Assembly: GCA_004144345.1 (NCBI GenBank)
Contig: SEEL01000002.1
Coordinates: forward strand, 112,072 to 176,071
Source: Hyphomicrobiales bacterium
Lineage (GTDB): Bacteria > Pseudomonadota > Alphaproteobacteria > Rhizobiales > Devosiaceae
Direction of reading: 5' to 3'
Length of the DNA: 64,000 nt
Positions 14,596 through 22,692 of this stretch are shown in pieces (the first letter of the stretch is position 1; each line of letters opens with the position of its first letter). Both the position numbers and the translations under genes were made by a program. The notes beneath the pieces are model-generated. The model did not search any database, was not told where the DNA came from, and saw only the letters and a list, made by a program, of their open reading frames with translations.

Positions 14596-15176
14596 TCGAT
14601 CTGGCGCAGATCGAGGGTGCCACGCCTCTCGGGCCGGATGACCTCCGCGGACTGAAGCAATCCTCCATCACCACGCAAGGCGATCTCAACCTCGCCGAGG
14701 AGGCCAACATCCTGGCGGCGCTTACCTGGACGCGTCGGCGTCGGCGGGCCAGCCTATTGACCCGGGACTTCCTGCTCGACTTGCATCGACGGATGTTCGG
14801 CGATGTCTGGGACTGGGCCGGTCAGTGGCGACGACGTGAGACCAATATCGGCGTGGCGCCCTCCACTGTGCCAATGAGGACGGAGGCCCTGCTGCAAGAC
14901 GCGGCCTATTGGGTAGCGAACACGACCTACCAGCCGGACGAACTGGCAATCCGCTTCCATCATCAGCTCGTGCTTATCCACCCCTTCCCGAATGGAAACG
15001 GCCGCCATTCGCGGTTGATGGCGGACCTGCTTGCCGAGCAATTGGCACAACTGCCCTTCAGCTGGGGTGGCATGAGCCTGGTCGAAGCCGGCGACACGCG
15101 GCGCGCTTACATCGACGCGCTGCGGCACGCCGATCGTGGCGACATCGCTCCGCTGCTCGGCTTCGCCCGCGCCTAG
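14592..15176 (+). CDS. Mobile mystery protein B (Fic domain protein)
   Basis: This 194-residue Fic protein begins at GTG overlapping the stop of protein A (GTGA). The Fic core [12 protein letters not shown] begins at His130 and has the full catalytic motif HPFx(D/N)GNGRxxR, so AMP- or NMP-transferase activity is predicted. An upstream helical segment ([24 protein letters not shown]) with [11 protein letters not shown] is typical of the family. I see no clear inhibitory (S/T)xxxE(G/N) motif in the protein, so restraint could come from protein A. Its 3' end overlaps the convergent YcgN gene by 4 bases. Confidence 0.9.
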   Translation: MIDLAQIEGATPLGPDDLRGLKQSSITTQGDLNLAEEANILAALTWTRRRRRASLLTRDFLLDLHRRMFGDVWDWAGQWRRRETNIGVAPSTVPMRTEALLQDAAYWVANTTYQPDELAIRFHHQLVLIHPFPNGNGRHSRLMADLLAEQLAQLPFSWGGMSLVEAGDTRRAYIDALRHADRGDIAPLLGFARA

Positions 15177-15628
15177 ATCTGCTCGGGCGGCTCCCAGTTC
15201 GGCCAGTCGGCCACGTGTTCTTCCCAGGTGCCGGGCTCGACTTCGCCCTCGGCGACGGTGCGGCCGCGTACCGAGATGCCGGCGGTGACCACCGTTTCGG
15301 GGTCGCCCGAAACCAGCGGGTGCCACCAGGCGAGGCCGCGGCCTTCGGCGATGCGGCGGTAGGCGCAGCTCTTGGGGATCCAGTCGATCTCGACCACGTT
15401 CTGCGGCGTCAGCTTGATGCAGTCCTTCACCTTGGCCTGGCGGTTCGGATAGTCCGAGCAGCGGCAGGTGTCGCCGTTGAGCAGGCGGCAGCGGACGTCG
15501 GAATTGTAGATTTCGGCCGTGTCCTCGTCCTCAAGCTTCATGAGGCAGCAGCGGCCGCAGCCGTCGCAAAGCGCCTCCCACTCCGACGGAGACATTTCAA
15601 CCAGCGTTTTTTCGTCCCAAAAGGCCAT
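15173..15628 (-). CDS. YcgN family cysteine cluster protein
   Basis: This 151-residue UPF0260 protein has the cysteine clusters [15 protein letters not shown] and [19 protein letters not shown], then VKDCIKLTP and [24 protein letters not shown], all characteristic of YcgN. The CxxxCxxCC arrangement suggests Zn2+ or Fe-S binding; cellular role is unknown. The ATG at 15628 (MAFWDEKTL) was preferred over a TTG six codons upstream. Confidence 0.88.
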   Translation of the reverse strand: MAFWDEKTLVEMSPSEWEALCDGCGRCCLMKLEDEDTAEIYNSDVRCRLLNGDTCRCSDYPNRQAKVKDCIKLTPQNVVEIDWIPKSCAYRRIAEGRGLAWWHPLVSGDPETVVTAGISVRGRTVAEGEVEPGTWEEHVADWPNWEPPEQI

Positions 15629-15704
15629 ATGTTCGCCGCCGTTCAAGGGGATTTCACTTGTGAGCGCTAACTAGGGTATCCTACCAGAGTTACCGGCATA
15701 CCCC

Positions 15705-17876
15705 GTGGAGCGTCCCTTGCAGGACCCTTTCTATCATAAGGAAAAGCGGCGCAAGAAAGCCCGCATGCTCGACGCGGATGCGTGGCTGGATTCAGCGCTT
15801 TACGAGTTCTGGAACTCGTTCGGCCGCGGCTACCGGCGCATCGAGGACTTCTTCCACGCCTTCCGCATGCGCGGGATCAAGCGATTCTTCGTGGAAATTC
15901 TGTCGGATGCGGCCAGTTTCGGGGCCATTGGCGCGGTCATCGTGCTGGCCCTCGCGCTGCCCGCCTTCCAGGCCACCGCCTCGGGCAAGATCAACAATGC
16001 CGCCGAGGTTTCGGTCCTGTTTCTCGACCGCTATGGCAATGAAATCGGCCGCCGCGGCATCCGCTCCGACGATTCCTTCCCGCTCGCCAAGCTGCCGGAC
16101 TATTTCGTCAAGGCGGCGCTGGCCACCGAAGACCGCCGGTTTTACGACCATTTCGGCGTCGACGTCGTCGGCACCATCCGCGCCCTCGTCAACAACGCCG
16201 CCGGCGACAATGGCACGCAGGGCGGCTCGTCGATCACGCAACAGCTCGCCAAGAACCTCTTCCTCACCAATGAGCGCACCATCGAGCGTAAGATCAAGGA
16301 AGCGTTTCTCGCCGTCTGGCTCGAGTGGCACTATTCCAAGGACGACATCCTCAAGCTCTATTTCGACCGCGCCTATATGGGCGGCGGCAATTTCGGCGCA
16401 GCGGCCGCCTCCGAATTCTATTTCGGCAAGAAGATCACCGAGGTCACCCTTGCCGAAGCGGCGATGCTGGCCGGCCTGTTCAAGGCGCCGACGAACTATG
16501 CGCCGCATGTCGACCTCGCCGCGGCGCGCGGCCGCGCCAATCTCGTGCTGTCGAACCTAGTCGACGCGGGTTATCTCACCGAGGGCCAGGTCGCGGCGGC
16601 TCGCCGCAATCCCGCGACGCCCGTCGATCACGCGCTCAAGGCCAAGTCGCCCGACTATTTCCTCGACTATGCGTTCGAGCAGTTGAAGCCGCTGATCGCG
16701 TCCTCTCGTTCCACCAGCTTCACCGTGCGCACCACCGTCGATCCGGTGCTGCAATCTTACGCCGAAGACGCCATCACCTCGGTGCTGCGCGAACAGGGCG
16801 AACAGTATGACGTCTCGCAGGGCGCCATGGTGGTGATGGAGCCCAATGGCGCCATCCGAGCCATGGTCGGCGGCACCGACTACGGCCAGAGCCAGTTCAA
16901 TCGCGCGACCGCCTCGCTGCGCCAGCCGGGCTCGTCGTTCAAGCCCTTCGTCTATGCCGAAGCCATCGAGACGATGAACCTCAAGCCGACTTCGGTCGTC
17001 AGCGGCGCCACCCGCTGCATCGGCGATTGGTGCCCGCGCAACTACTCGGGCAATGCGGTGGGCAATATCAGCCTCATCAGCGCCTTCGCGCAGTCGATCA
17101 ACACGGTGCCGGTGAACCTCTCGATCCAGACCGGCCGCCAGCCCATCGCCGACCTCGCGCATCGCATGGGCGTCGCCACCGATTTCGAAGTCACCCGCTC
17201 GCTGGCGCTCGGCGCCGCATCGCTCACCGTTCTCGACATGGCAACCGGCTACACGGTGTTCGCCAATGACGGGCTGCAGACGCCCTCCTTCGGCATTACC
17301 CGCGTCACCACCGCGCGTGGCGACGTGATCTGGGAGCAGCCCTCGGATGCTCAGCATGAGCGCATCCTCTCCGAGCAGACCGTCAGATACATGAACGAGA
17401 TGATGCGCGCCGTCGTCACCAGCGGCACCGGCCGCCGCGCCGATATCGAGGGCGTGCCCGCCGTCGGCAAGACCGGCACCACGAGCGACTATCGCGATGC
17501 GTGGTTCTGCGGCTTCACCGGCAATTACGTCGCGGCGGTCTGGCTTGGCAATGACGACTACCACAAGACCAAGAATTTGACCGGCGGCCTGCTGCCGACC
17601 GTGGCCTGGCAGAAGTTCATGGCCTACGCCCACACCAACATCGAAGTGAAGCCGGTGCTTGGCGTCGACTTCACGCCGCGCCCCTTTGCCATCGCCGACG
17701 CCGGTGACGGGCAGACACTCGCAGCGCAGGCCGAACGTCCGCCGACCCTGCAGCCCGCCGCTGCGATCAAACTGCTCGATCTCGCCGATGAGTTGAAGGC
17801 GGCGCTGCTGGCCACCGGCGACGGCACCGAAGTCGCCGCGCTCGCGGTCACCGCCGCTCCCGCCGGAAACCTCTGA
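15705..17876 (+). CDS. Class A penicillin-binding protein (PBP1A-like)
   Basis: This 723-residue bifunctional peptidoglycan synthase has a cytoplasmic N-terminus (about 1-65) and one membrane helix (about 70-92, GAIGAVIVLALALPAFQ). The GT51 glycosyltransferase has catalytic Glu142 in EDRRFYDHFG, the QGGSSITQQLAKNLFL motif and KIKEAFLAVWLE. The transpeptidase has SxxK at Ser410 (GSSFKPF), SxN (AQSINTVP) and KTG(T) at Lys589 (GKTGTTSDYRDAWF). The start codon is GTG. All catalytic residues are intact. Two small DUF1214/DUF1254 genes follow closely in the same direction. Confidence 0.93.
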   Translation: MERPLQDPFYHKEKRRKKARMLDADAWLDSALYEFWNSFGRGYRRIEDFFHAFRMRGIKRFFVEILSDAASFGAIGAVIVLALALPAFQATASGKINNAAEVSVLFLDRYGNEIGRRGIRSDDSFPLAKLPDYFVKAALATEDRRFYDHFGVDVVGTIRALVNNAAGDNGTQGGSSITQQLAKNLFLTNERTIERKIKEAFLAVWLEWHYSKDDILKLYFDRAYMGGGNFGAAAASEFYFGKKITEVTLAEAAMLAGLFKAPTNYAPHVDLAAARGRANLVLSNLVDAGYLTEGQVAAARRNPATPVDHALKAKSPDYFLDYAFEQLKPLIASSRSTSFTVRTTVDPVLQSYAEDAITSVLREQGEQYDVSQGAMVVMEPNGAIRAMVGGTDYGQSQFNRATASLRQPGSSFKPFVYAEAIETMNLKPTSVVSGATRCIGDWCPRNYSGNAVGNISLISAFAQSINTVPVNLSIQTGRQPIADLAHRMGVATDFEVTRSLALGAASLTVLDMATGYTVFANDGLQTPSFGITRVTTARGDVIWEQPSDAQHERILSEQTVRYMNEMMRAVVTSGTGRRADIEGVPAVGKTGTTSDYRDAWFCGFTGNYVAAVWLGNDDYHKTKNLTGGLLPTVAWQKFMAYAHTNIEVKPVLGVDFTPRPFAIADAGDGQTLAAQAERPPTLQPAAAIKLLDLADELKAALLATGDGTEVAALAVTAAPAGNL

Positions 17877-17879
17877 GAC

Positions 17880-18452
17880 TTGCGCTCCCTTGCCAACTTG
17901 CTCCTGATGCTGGTCATCGCGCTGGCGGTTGGCTTCGGCCTTTCCTACTACGCGCTGTCCGATGGCAGGCTGGTGGGCGCCTACCAGTCCGGTCCGTGGA
18001 CTACCTGGGTCAAAGCCGGCTCGCCCGCGCCCGACCCCTACACGCGCGCCTTCATCACCCGCAACGCGGCGCTGCAGCTGGGCCAGGCCGAAGGGCTGCA
18101 ATTGGTGGCGACGGCCGACAGCGACGGTCAGCGCCTCGACCGCGCCTGCAACTACCGCATCGATGGACGCACGCCCACCGCCACCTTCTGGACACTCGTT
18201 CCCGTCGGTGACGATGGCAGCAGCGTGGCGCGCCCGGACGGCCCGCCCGGCTATCACAGCACGCGCATCTCGCGCGCCAATGACGGCTCGATGCAACTGC
18301 ATATCGGCAAGCAGCTGCGCCCGCTCAACTGGCTCGAGACAGCCGGTGACGGCCCGTTCTCGCTGATCCTCTCGCTCTACGACACGGTGCTGTTCACCGG
18401 TGTGGGCAGCAATGAGAGCGCCCTGCCCTCGATCATCCGCGAGGGCTGCTGA
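17880..18452 (+). CDS. DUF1214 domain protein, membrane-anchored
   Basis: This 190-residue protein starts at TTG 4 bases after the PBP stop. One N-terminal membrane helix (about 5-26) precedes a periplasmic DUF1214 domain: PYTRAFITRNAALQLGQAEGLQLVATAD, LDRACNYRIDGRTPTATFWTLVPV, then NGS-like DGSMQLHIG and LPSIIREGC. DUF1214 is often the C-terminal half of a DUF1254-DUF1214 protein; here the two are separate genes. Function unknown; probably an envelope protein. Confidence 0.82.
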   Translation: MRSLANLLLMLVIALAVGFGLSYYALSDGRLVGAYQSGPWTTWVKAGSPAPDPYTRAFITRNAALQLGQAEGLQLVATADSDGQRLDRACNYRIDGRTPTATFWTLVPVGDDGSSVARPDGPPGYHSTRISRANDGSMQLHIGKQLRPLNWLETAGDGPFSLILSLYDTVLFTGVGSNESALPSIIREGC

Positions 18453-19000
18453 TGGCTCGCACCGCGCTTTACGCCGCCGCCGGCCTGCTGCTCGGCCTGA
18501 TCATCCATCTCATCGTCATCCTCACGCTACCGGCGCTTGCCGACAACACGGTCTATGAGCGGATTTCGGCGCTTGACGCCGTGAACAAGATCGCGCTGCT
18601 GCCGGCGCCGAAGCCGGGCGAAGCCAATCCGCTCAAGCTCGACCCCGACATGGCCTATGCGGTCTGCCGGCTCGATCTGTCGAGCGGTCCGGGCGAGGTC
18701 ACCGGCACGCTGCCGGTCGCGTTCTGGTCGGTGGCCGTCTATGACCGCGCTGGAACCGTGCTCTACAGCACCACCAATCGCGACGGCATCGGCCAGGCGC
18801 TCGATCTGGGCATCTTCGACGCGGCGCAGACGCGCCTCCTCGCTGAGCAGAAGATCGACATCGCGCCGGGCCTGCTGATCGTCGAGACGCGCACGGACGA
18901 TGTGTTCGTCATCGTGCGGCTGGCGCCCCCGCACCCCTCGATGCGGGATCGCTACGAGGCGCAGTTGCAGCGCCTCGCCTGCCGCAACATCGCGATCTGA
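18452..19000 (+). CDS. DUF1254 domain protein, membrane-anchored
   Basis: This 182-residue protein has an N-terminal helix (about 3-26, YAAAGLLLGLIIHLIVILTLP). A DUF1254-like periplasmic part follows with DPDMAYAVCRLDLSSGPGEVTGTLP, FWSVAVYDRAGTVLYSTTNRDGIG and a final Cys (LACRNIAI). It is translationally coupled to the DUF1214 gene (TGATG). The two proteins probably form a complex that reproduces the fused arrangement seen in larger DUF1254/DUF1214 proteins. Confidence 0.8.
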   Translation: MARTALYAAAGLLLGLIIHLIVILTLPALADNTVYERISALDAVNKIALLPAPKPGEANPLKLDPDMAYAVCRLDLSSGPGEVTGTLPVAFWSVAVYDRAGTVLYSTTNRDGIGQALDLGIFDAAQTRLLAEQKIDIAPGLLIVETRTDDVFVIVRLAPPHPSMRDRYEAQLQRLACRNIAI

Positions 19001-19795
19001 CTACTTCCGGTACGGACCTTCGTCAGGTGCCGACCGCACATAGCGCGACCTTATGGCGACCTGGCCATCATGGCCGCTGCTGTTGCCGAGGCAGAAGTCG
19101 CCGCGCTCGGCCGCCTCCACATAGACCGCCAGATCGGTGAGCGAGGCATTGGCCACGATGGCCTCCTCATGCGGCGTCTCGACCAGCAGATGATCGAGCG
19201 CGTAGCTGTACGAGGCATAGCGATTGCCGACGGCGCGGACGAACCAGTTGATGACCGCGAGGTTCTCGGCCTGGCGGGCGGCGGCGTTGCGGCCGACTTC
19301 CTCCTCGAGCTCGGCGATCTCGTTGTAGGCAAGGCCGCGCTGCCGGTCCATTTCGAGCACCGCGCAGATCGAGCGGAACGCCGACGGCATCATACCGATA
19401 TCGGCAATGGCGTCCTCGCGGATGCGGCTGTAGCGCACACGCGACGACGCAAAGCGCGTCTCATGCAGCCAGCGATAATAGAGATCGACACGCAGCGGCT
19501 TGTTGCTCGCCGCGATCACGCGCGCGCGCTGCAGTTCCACCGCGATATCGCCGAACCAGTCATACGCCTGCGGGGCGACGAGATAGCGCCACACCCGGTC
19601 ACGCATCTCCACTTCCTGGTCGGCGAGATTGAATGCCGACACCGGCTCGCCGGCATTTGCGGCGCGCGCCGCGCCGATGCGCGGCAGGATCTCGGTGTTG
19701 AGGAAATTGCGTTCGGCGCGGCCGAAATCGCCGGCCGCATAGCCGGGGCCGCCTATCGCCATCAGGGCGATAAGCGCGATGAGCGCCTGCCGCAT
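19001..19795 (-). CDS. Conserved secreted protein of unknown function
   Basis: This 264-residue protein has a signal peptide (about 1-20, QALIALIALMAIGGPGYAAG). The rest is mostly helical: FGRAERNFLNTEILPRIGAARAAN, DRVWRYLVAPQAYDWFGDIAVE, LYYRWLHETRFASSRVRYSRI, EIAELEEEVGRNAAARQAENLAVI. I do not recognise a family. It starts at 19795, 4 bases after a small upstream gene that may share its transcript. Confidence 0.78.
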   Translation of the reverse strand: MRQALIALIALMAIGGPGYAAGDFGRAERNFLNTEILPRIGAARAANAGEPVSAFNLADQEVEMRDRVWRYLVAPQAYDWFGDIAVELQRARVIAASNKPLRVDLYYRWLHETRFASSRVRYSRIREDAIADIGMMPSAFRSICAVLEMDRQRGLAYNEIAELEEEVGRNAAARQAENLAVINWFVRAVGNRYASYSYALDHLLVETPHEEAIVANASLTDLAVYVEAAERGDFCLGNSSGHDGQVAIRSRYVRSAPDEGPYRK

Positions 19796-19799
19796 ACTC

Positions 19800-19991
19800 T
19801 TAGCCACGTTTACGTTTGCCGCCTGAGGAAGCTGTCGGCTTGGGCGGCGTCGCGCCACCCTCTCTCTCGTAACGCACGCCTGTGAATATGAGGATCTCGG
19901 CATTCGTCGACCCGTCGGGCTTGGCCGTGGTCCGGTCCTTTCCCCGCCTGTCGAACTGCACGAGCTTTCCCACTGTCTTCGTCTCCGCCAA
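19800..19991 (-). CDS. Small conserved protein of unknown function
   Basis: This is a 63-residue basic protein. The central VQFDRRGKDRTTAKPDGSTNAEILIFTGVRYER looks conserved, and a Lys/Arg-rich tail (SSGGKRKRG) could contact nucleic acid. There is no membrane segment. It is the first gene of a two-gene minus-strand unit with the secreted protein downstream. Confidence 0.68.
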   Translation of the reverse strand: MAETKTVGKLVQFDRRGKDRTTAKPDGSTNAEILIFTGVRYEREGGATPPKPTASSGGKRKRG

Positions 19992-20119
19992 ATCAGGGCG
20001 ACGCTTTCCCCAGATGACGCATTAAGGGATCGTCAAGGTTAACAGTCTGCTAACGAATTGCAGCCGATAGTCCGGGCAGTGACTTACCGGCCCCGGATTC
20101 GGGCAAATTCAGGCCATAA

Positions 20120-21265
20120 ATGCTCGGCTTCCAACCCTACGAAACCTTCCAGCTTCTCATCGAAACCGGTGGCATCGACCGCACCAACACGCTGCTGATC
20201 GCGGCGTGCGACGCTTACGCGCGACGCGGCCGTGCGACGCTGCCGGAGACCGAACAGTTCTTCGCGCTCGCGGCGCGCCTGTTCCCCGCGGCGGCGCCGT
20301 CGGCCCGCGCCAAGGCAGCAGCGGCGCTGGGGCGTTCGGAGAGCCTCTCGCCCGAACTCGAGGAACTCATCGTCGCCAATATCGGCGAGGATCTGGCCGA
20401 CTTCCTGGTGAGCGCGCCGAAGCTGTCTGAAGGCACGATGCTCAAGGTCATCAGCACCAATGATGTGCCGAGCGCCGCAGCCCTGTCGCGCCGCGCCGAC
20501 CTCACCAATGTCGTCCTCGCCAAGCTGTTCCAGTTGAACAGCCGCAAGGTCTATCGCGCCCTCGCCACCAACACGAACATCGCGCCGCGCGGCCCCTACC
20601 TCGCCGCCCTCGCCCGCTCCGCCCAGATGGACCATCAGGTCGCCTGGTCGCTTGCCGCGCGCGAGGATTTTGACGCGGCCCTGCTGGCCCCGGCCTTCTT
20701 CGATCTCAATGAGAGCGACCGCATCAAGGTCATCCGCGCCTTCGCCATGCGGGCCACGCCCGAGGCGCCGATCAAGCGCACGCTCGAGCAGCTCTCGGTT
20801 GCGACCGGCGAGCTGACGCGCGCGCTGATGAAGCTCTTCTCCGAGAACCGCCGTCCCGAAGTGACGCGCCTCCTCCATCAGATCACCGGCCTCGATGAAG
20901 TCCGCTGCGGCCAGATTTCGCACGACACCAGCGGCGCGGCCCTGTTCGTGGTGCTGCGTGCCTTTGGCTGCAATGCCTATGACGGGCTCAAGGTGCTGAT
21001 CCACGCCACCTCGCAGGATGGCGAGCGTTCGGATTCCCTCGCCACCTTCTCGAAGATGTTCGAGGCGGTCAGCGTCGACGCCACGGCCTATCTGATGAGC
21101 GCCTGGCGCGGTGAAGTGAATCTGCTCGATCTGGGCAAGCCGGAATACCGGCCCTTCGCCGAAACCCGCCGCTCGGCGGCCGCTGCTGCGGCGCAGAGCC
21201 CGAGCGAGCAGATCGACAAGACCATCGCCGCCCTCGCCCGCATTGGCATCCGCCAGGCGAGCTAG
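20120..21265 (+). CDS. DUF2336 domain protein
   Basis: This 381-residue all-helical, HEAT-like protein is of the DUF2336 family, common in Hyphomicrobiales. Repeated helices (ARLFPAAAPSARAKAAAALGRS, LEELIVANIGEDLADFLVSAP, LTNVVLAKLFQLNSRKVYRALATN) span residues about 30-240. A variable C-terminus (DKTIAALARIGIRQAS) follows. There are no catalytic motifs; a scaffolding or regulatory role is plausible. Its 3' end overlaps the convergent DUF1491 gene by 4 bases. Confidence 0.85.
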   Translation: MLGFQPYETFQLLIETGGIDRTNTLLIAACDAYARRGRATLPETEQFFALAARLFPAAAPSARAKAAAALGRSESLSPELEELIVANIGEDLADFLVSAPKLSEGTMLKVISTNDVPSAAALSRRADLTNVVLAKLFQLNSRKVYRALATNTNIAPRGPYLAALARSAQMDHQVAWSLAAREDFDAALLAPAFFDLNESDRIKVIRAFAMRATPEAPIKRTLEQLSVATGELTRALMKLFSENRRPEVTRLLHQITGLDEVRCGQISHDTSGAALFVVLRAFGCNAYDGLKVLIHATSQDGERSDSLATFSKMFEAVSVDATAYLMSAWRGEVNLLDLGKPEYRPFAETRRSAAAAAAQSPSEQIDKTIAALARIGIRQAS

Positions 21266-21597
21266 CTGCGGGCCATCGTCACGCCCGGATCGTCACCGCG
21301 CATTTCGAGCGACAGCACCCAGAAGTCGGGGTCGAAATCGGCTTCGCGTTCGATCCGCTCGCGCACGGCCAACGGCTCCACATGGTCGAAGCGCCGGACG
21401 AACAGGCGGTCGGCGTCGCCATCCTGCCGCGCGGTCGCGGGCGCCGGCGTCAGCAGCGACACCGTGCCGTTGAGATGATCGATCTCGATGAAAATCTGGC
21501 CGGCGATCGGGTCACCTTTGCGGGACACGACGCAGATGTGGCCGATGTTGTTGTGCCGCCGCACGAAGGCGGCGGCCCATAGGTCGGTGCGCAGCAT
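21262..21597 (-). CDS. DUF1491 family protein
   Basis: This 111-residue protein matches the DUF1491 pattern: an N-terminal LWAAAFVRRHNNIGHICVVSRKGDPIAGQIFIEIDHLNG, then SLLTPAP and the C-terminal IEREADFDPDFWVLSLEMR. It is an alphaproteobacterial family of unknown function, often downstream of a peptidoglycan-binding protein gene, as here. Confidence 0.87.
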   Translation of the reverse strand: MLRTDLWAAAFVRRHNNIGHICVVSRKGDPIAGQIFIEIDHLNGTVSLLTPAPATARQDGDADRLFVRRFDHVEPLAVRERIEREADFDPDFWVLSLEMRGDDPGVTMARS

Positions 21598-21606
21598 GAA
21601 TGCGCC

Positions 21607-22692
21607 CTAGATCAGTGCACCGTTCTGCGCAAGCAGGTTCACCAGTTCCGGCGTGATCAGGCCGGTGACGGTGTAGTTGTAATAGACCTCGAAATTGCGG
21701 ATCGCCTTGGCGGTGGCCTCGCCGGCCACGCCGTCGATCTCGCCATGCAGAAAGCCGAGGCTCGAGAGGCCGCGCTGAATGGCGCTGACGACGCGCGGAT
21801 CGCTGGCCACCTTGGTCACGTCGATCGGCATGGTCAGCACTTCAGCCGCCTGCTTCGGCTCTTCCTTGGCCGGCGCACGCACTTCGATTGTCTGCACCGT
21901 GCGCTTGGTCGGCGCGGCTGCCGCCGGCGGCGAGGTCATTTCAAGCGTCGTGGTGCCCGAGCTGTCCTCGGCCACGGCCGGCGCTGCCTCGATGGTCAGC
22001 GGGGCCGGCGCGGGCAGCGGCTCTGCCTCCACAACCAGCGGCGCAACGGTCTCGGTCGCCACCACGGCCGCATTCGTCTCGGCGGGCGGCGCAATAGCGA
22101 GGGCGGCCGGTTCGGCAATGATCGGCGTCGCCTTGATCAGTTCGACGATCGCGGGCGTCAGCTCACCGAGCGGCTTGTGGCCAATCCTCGTCTCGAACGC
22201 CCGGATGGCGGCCGCGGTGCGCGGCCCATAAAGGCCGTCGACCTTGGCGTCGAACAGCTTGAAGGCCGCCAGCTTGCGCTGGATTTCAAAGACATCGGCA
22301 TTGCCGATCGGCTCGACGGGCAGCACCGGGGCGGCATCAATACTGCCGGTGGTCTCGGACGCGGCCGGGGTCGTCATCAGCAGTTTGGCGGGGCGTTCGG
22401 CCGGCATGACCGGGGTCACGGCCTGCTGTGCCTTGACGGGCTTGCCGTCGAAGCTGCCAAACATCGGCGCCGGATGGTGGACGGATTGGTTGTAGAGGGC
22501 GTTCGAGCCGGCCATGGCCGACAGACTCATCATGGCCGCGAGGGCCGTGTTACGCAGCGGCGCCTGCATATACCAGGCGACGACCCACATGGCGGTGCGT
22601 CCAGCTGTGGACGCAACCGCTTGGCCTACCTGCAGGGGTAGGCCCGAGAACGCTTCAACACTCATAACGCTCGTCTTTTTTCGTCTGGCCAT
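21607..22692 (-). CDS. Membrane-anchored protein with two peptidoglycan-binding domains
   Basis: This 361-residue protein has an N-terminal basic segment (MARRKKTSVMS), a weakly hydrophobic region at about 26-70 that likely spans the membrane, and a first PG_binding_1 domain at about 130-190 (ADVFEIQRKLAAFKLFDAKVDGLYGPRTAAAIRAFE). A long Ala/Pro-rich linker (about 190-285) leads to a second PG_binding_1 domain (about 298-360, DPRVVSAIQRGLSSLGFLHGEIDGVAGEATAKAIRNFE). The start overlaps the upstream histidine kinase gene by 31 bases, so the two are probably coexpressed. It probably anchors or senses the cell wall. Confidence 0.87.
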   Translation of the reverse strand: MARRKKTSVMSVEAFSGLPLQVGQAVASTAGRTAMWVVAWYMQAPLRNTALAAMMSLSAMAGSNALYNQSVHHPAPMFGSFDGKPVKAQQAVTPVMPAERPAKLLMTTPAASETTGSIDAAPVLPVEPIGNADVFEIQRKLAAFKLFDAKVDGLYGPRTAAAIRAFETRIGHKPLGELTPAIVELIKATPIIAEPAALAIAPPAETNAAVVATETVAPLVVEAEPLPAPAPLTIEAAPAVAEDSSGTTTLEMTSPPAAAAPTKRTVQTIEVRAPAKEEPKQAAEVLTMPIDVTKVASDPRVVSAIQRGLSSLGFLHGEIDGVAGEATAKAIRNFEVYYNYTVTGLITPELVNLLAQNGALI

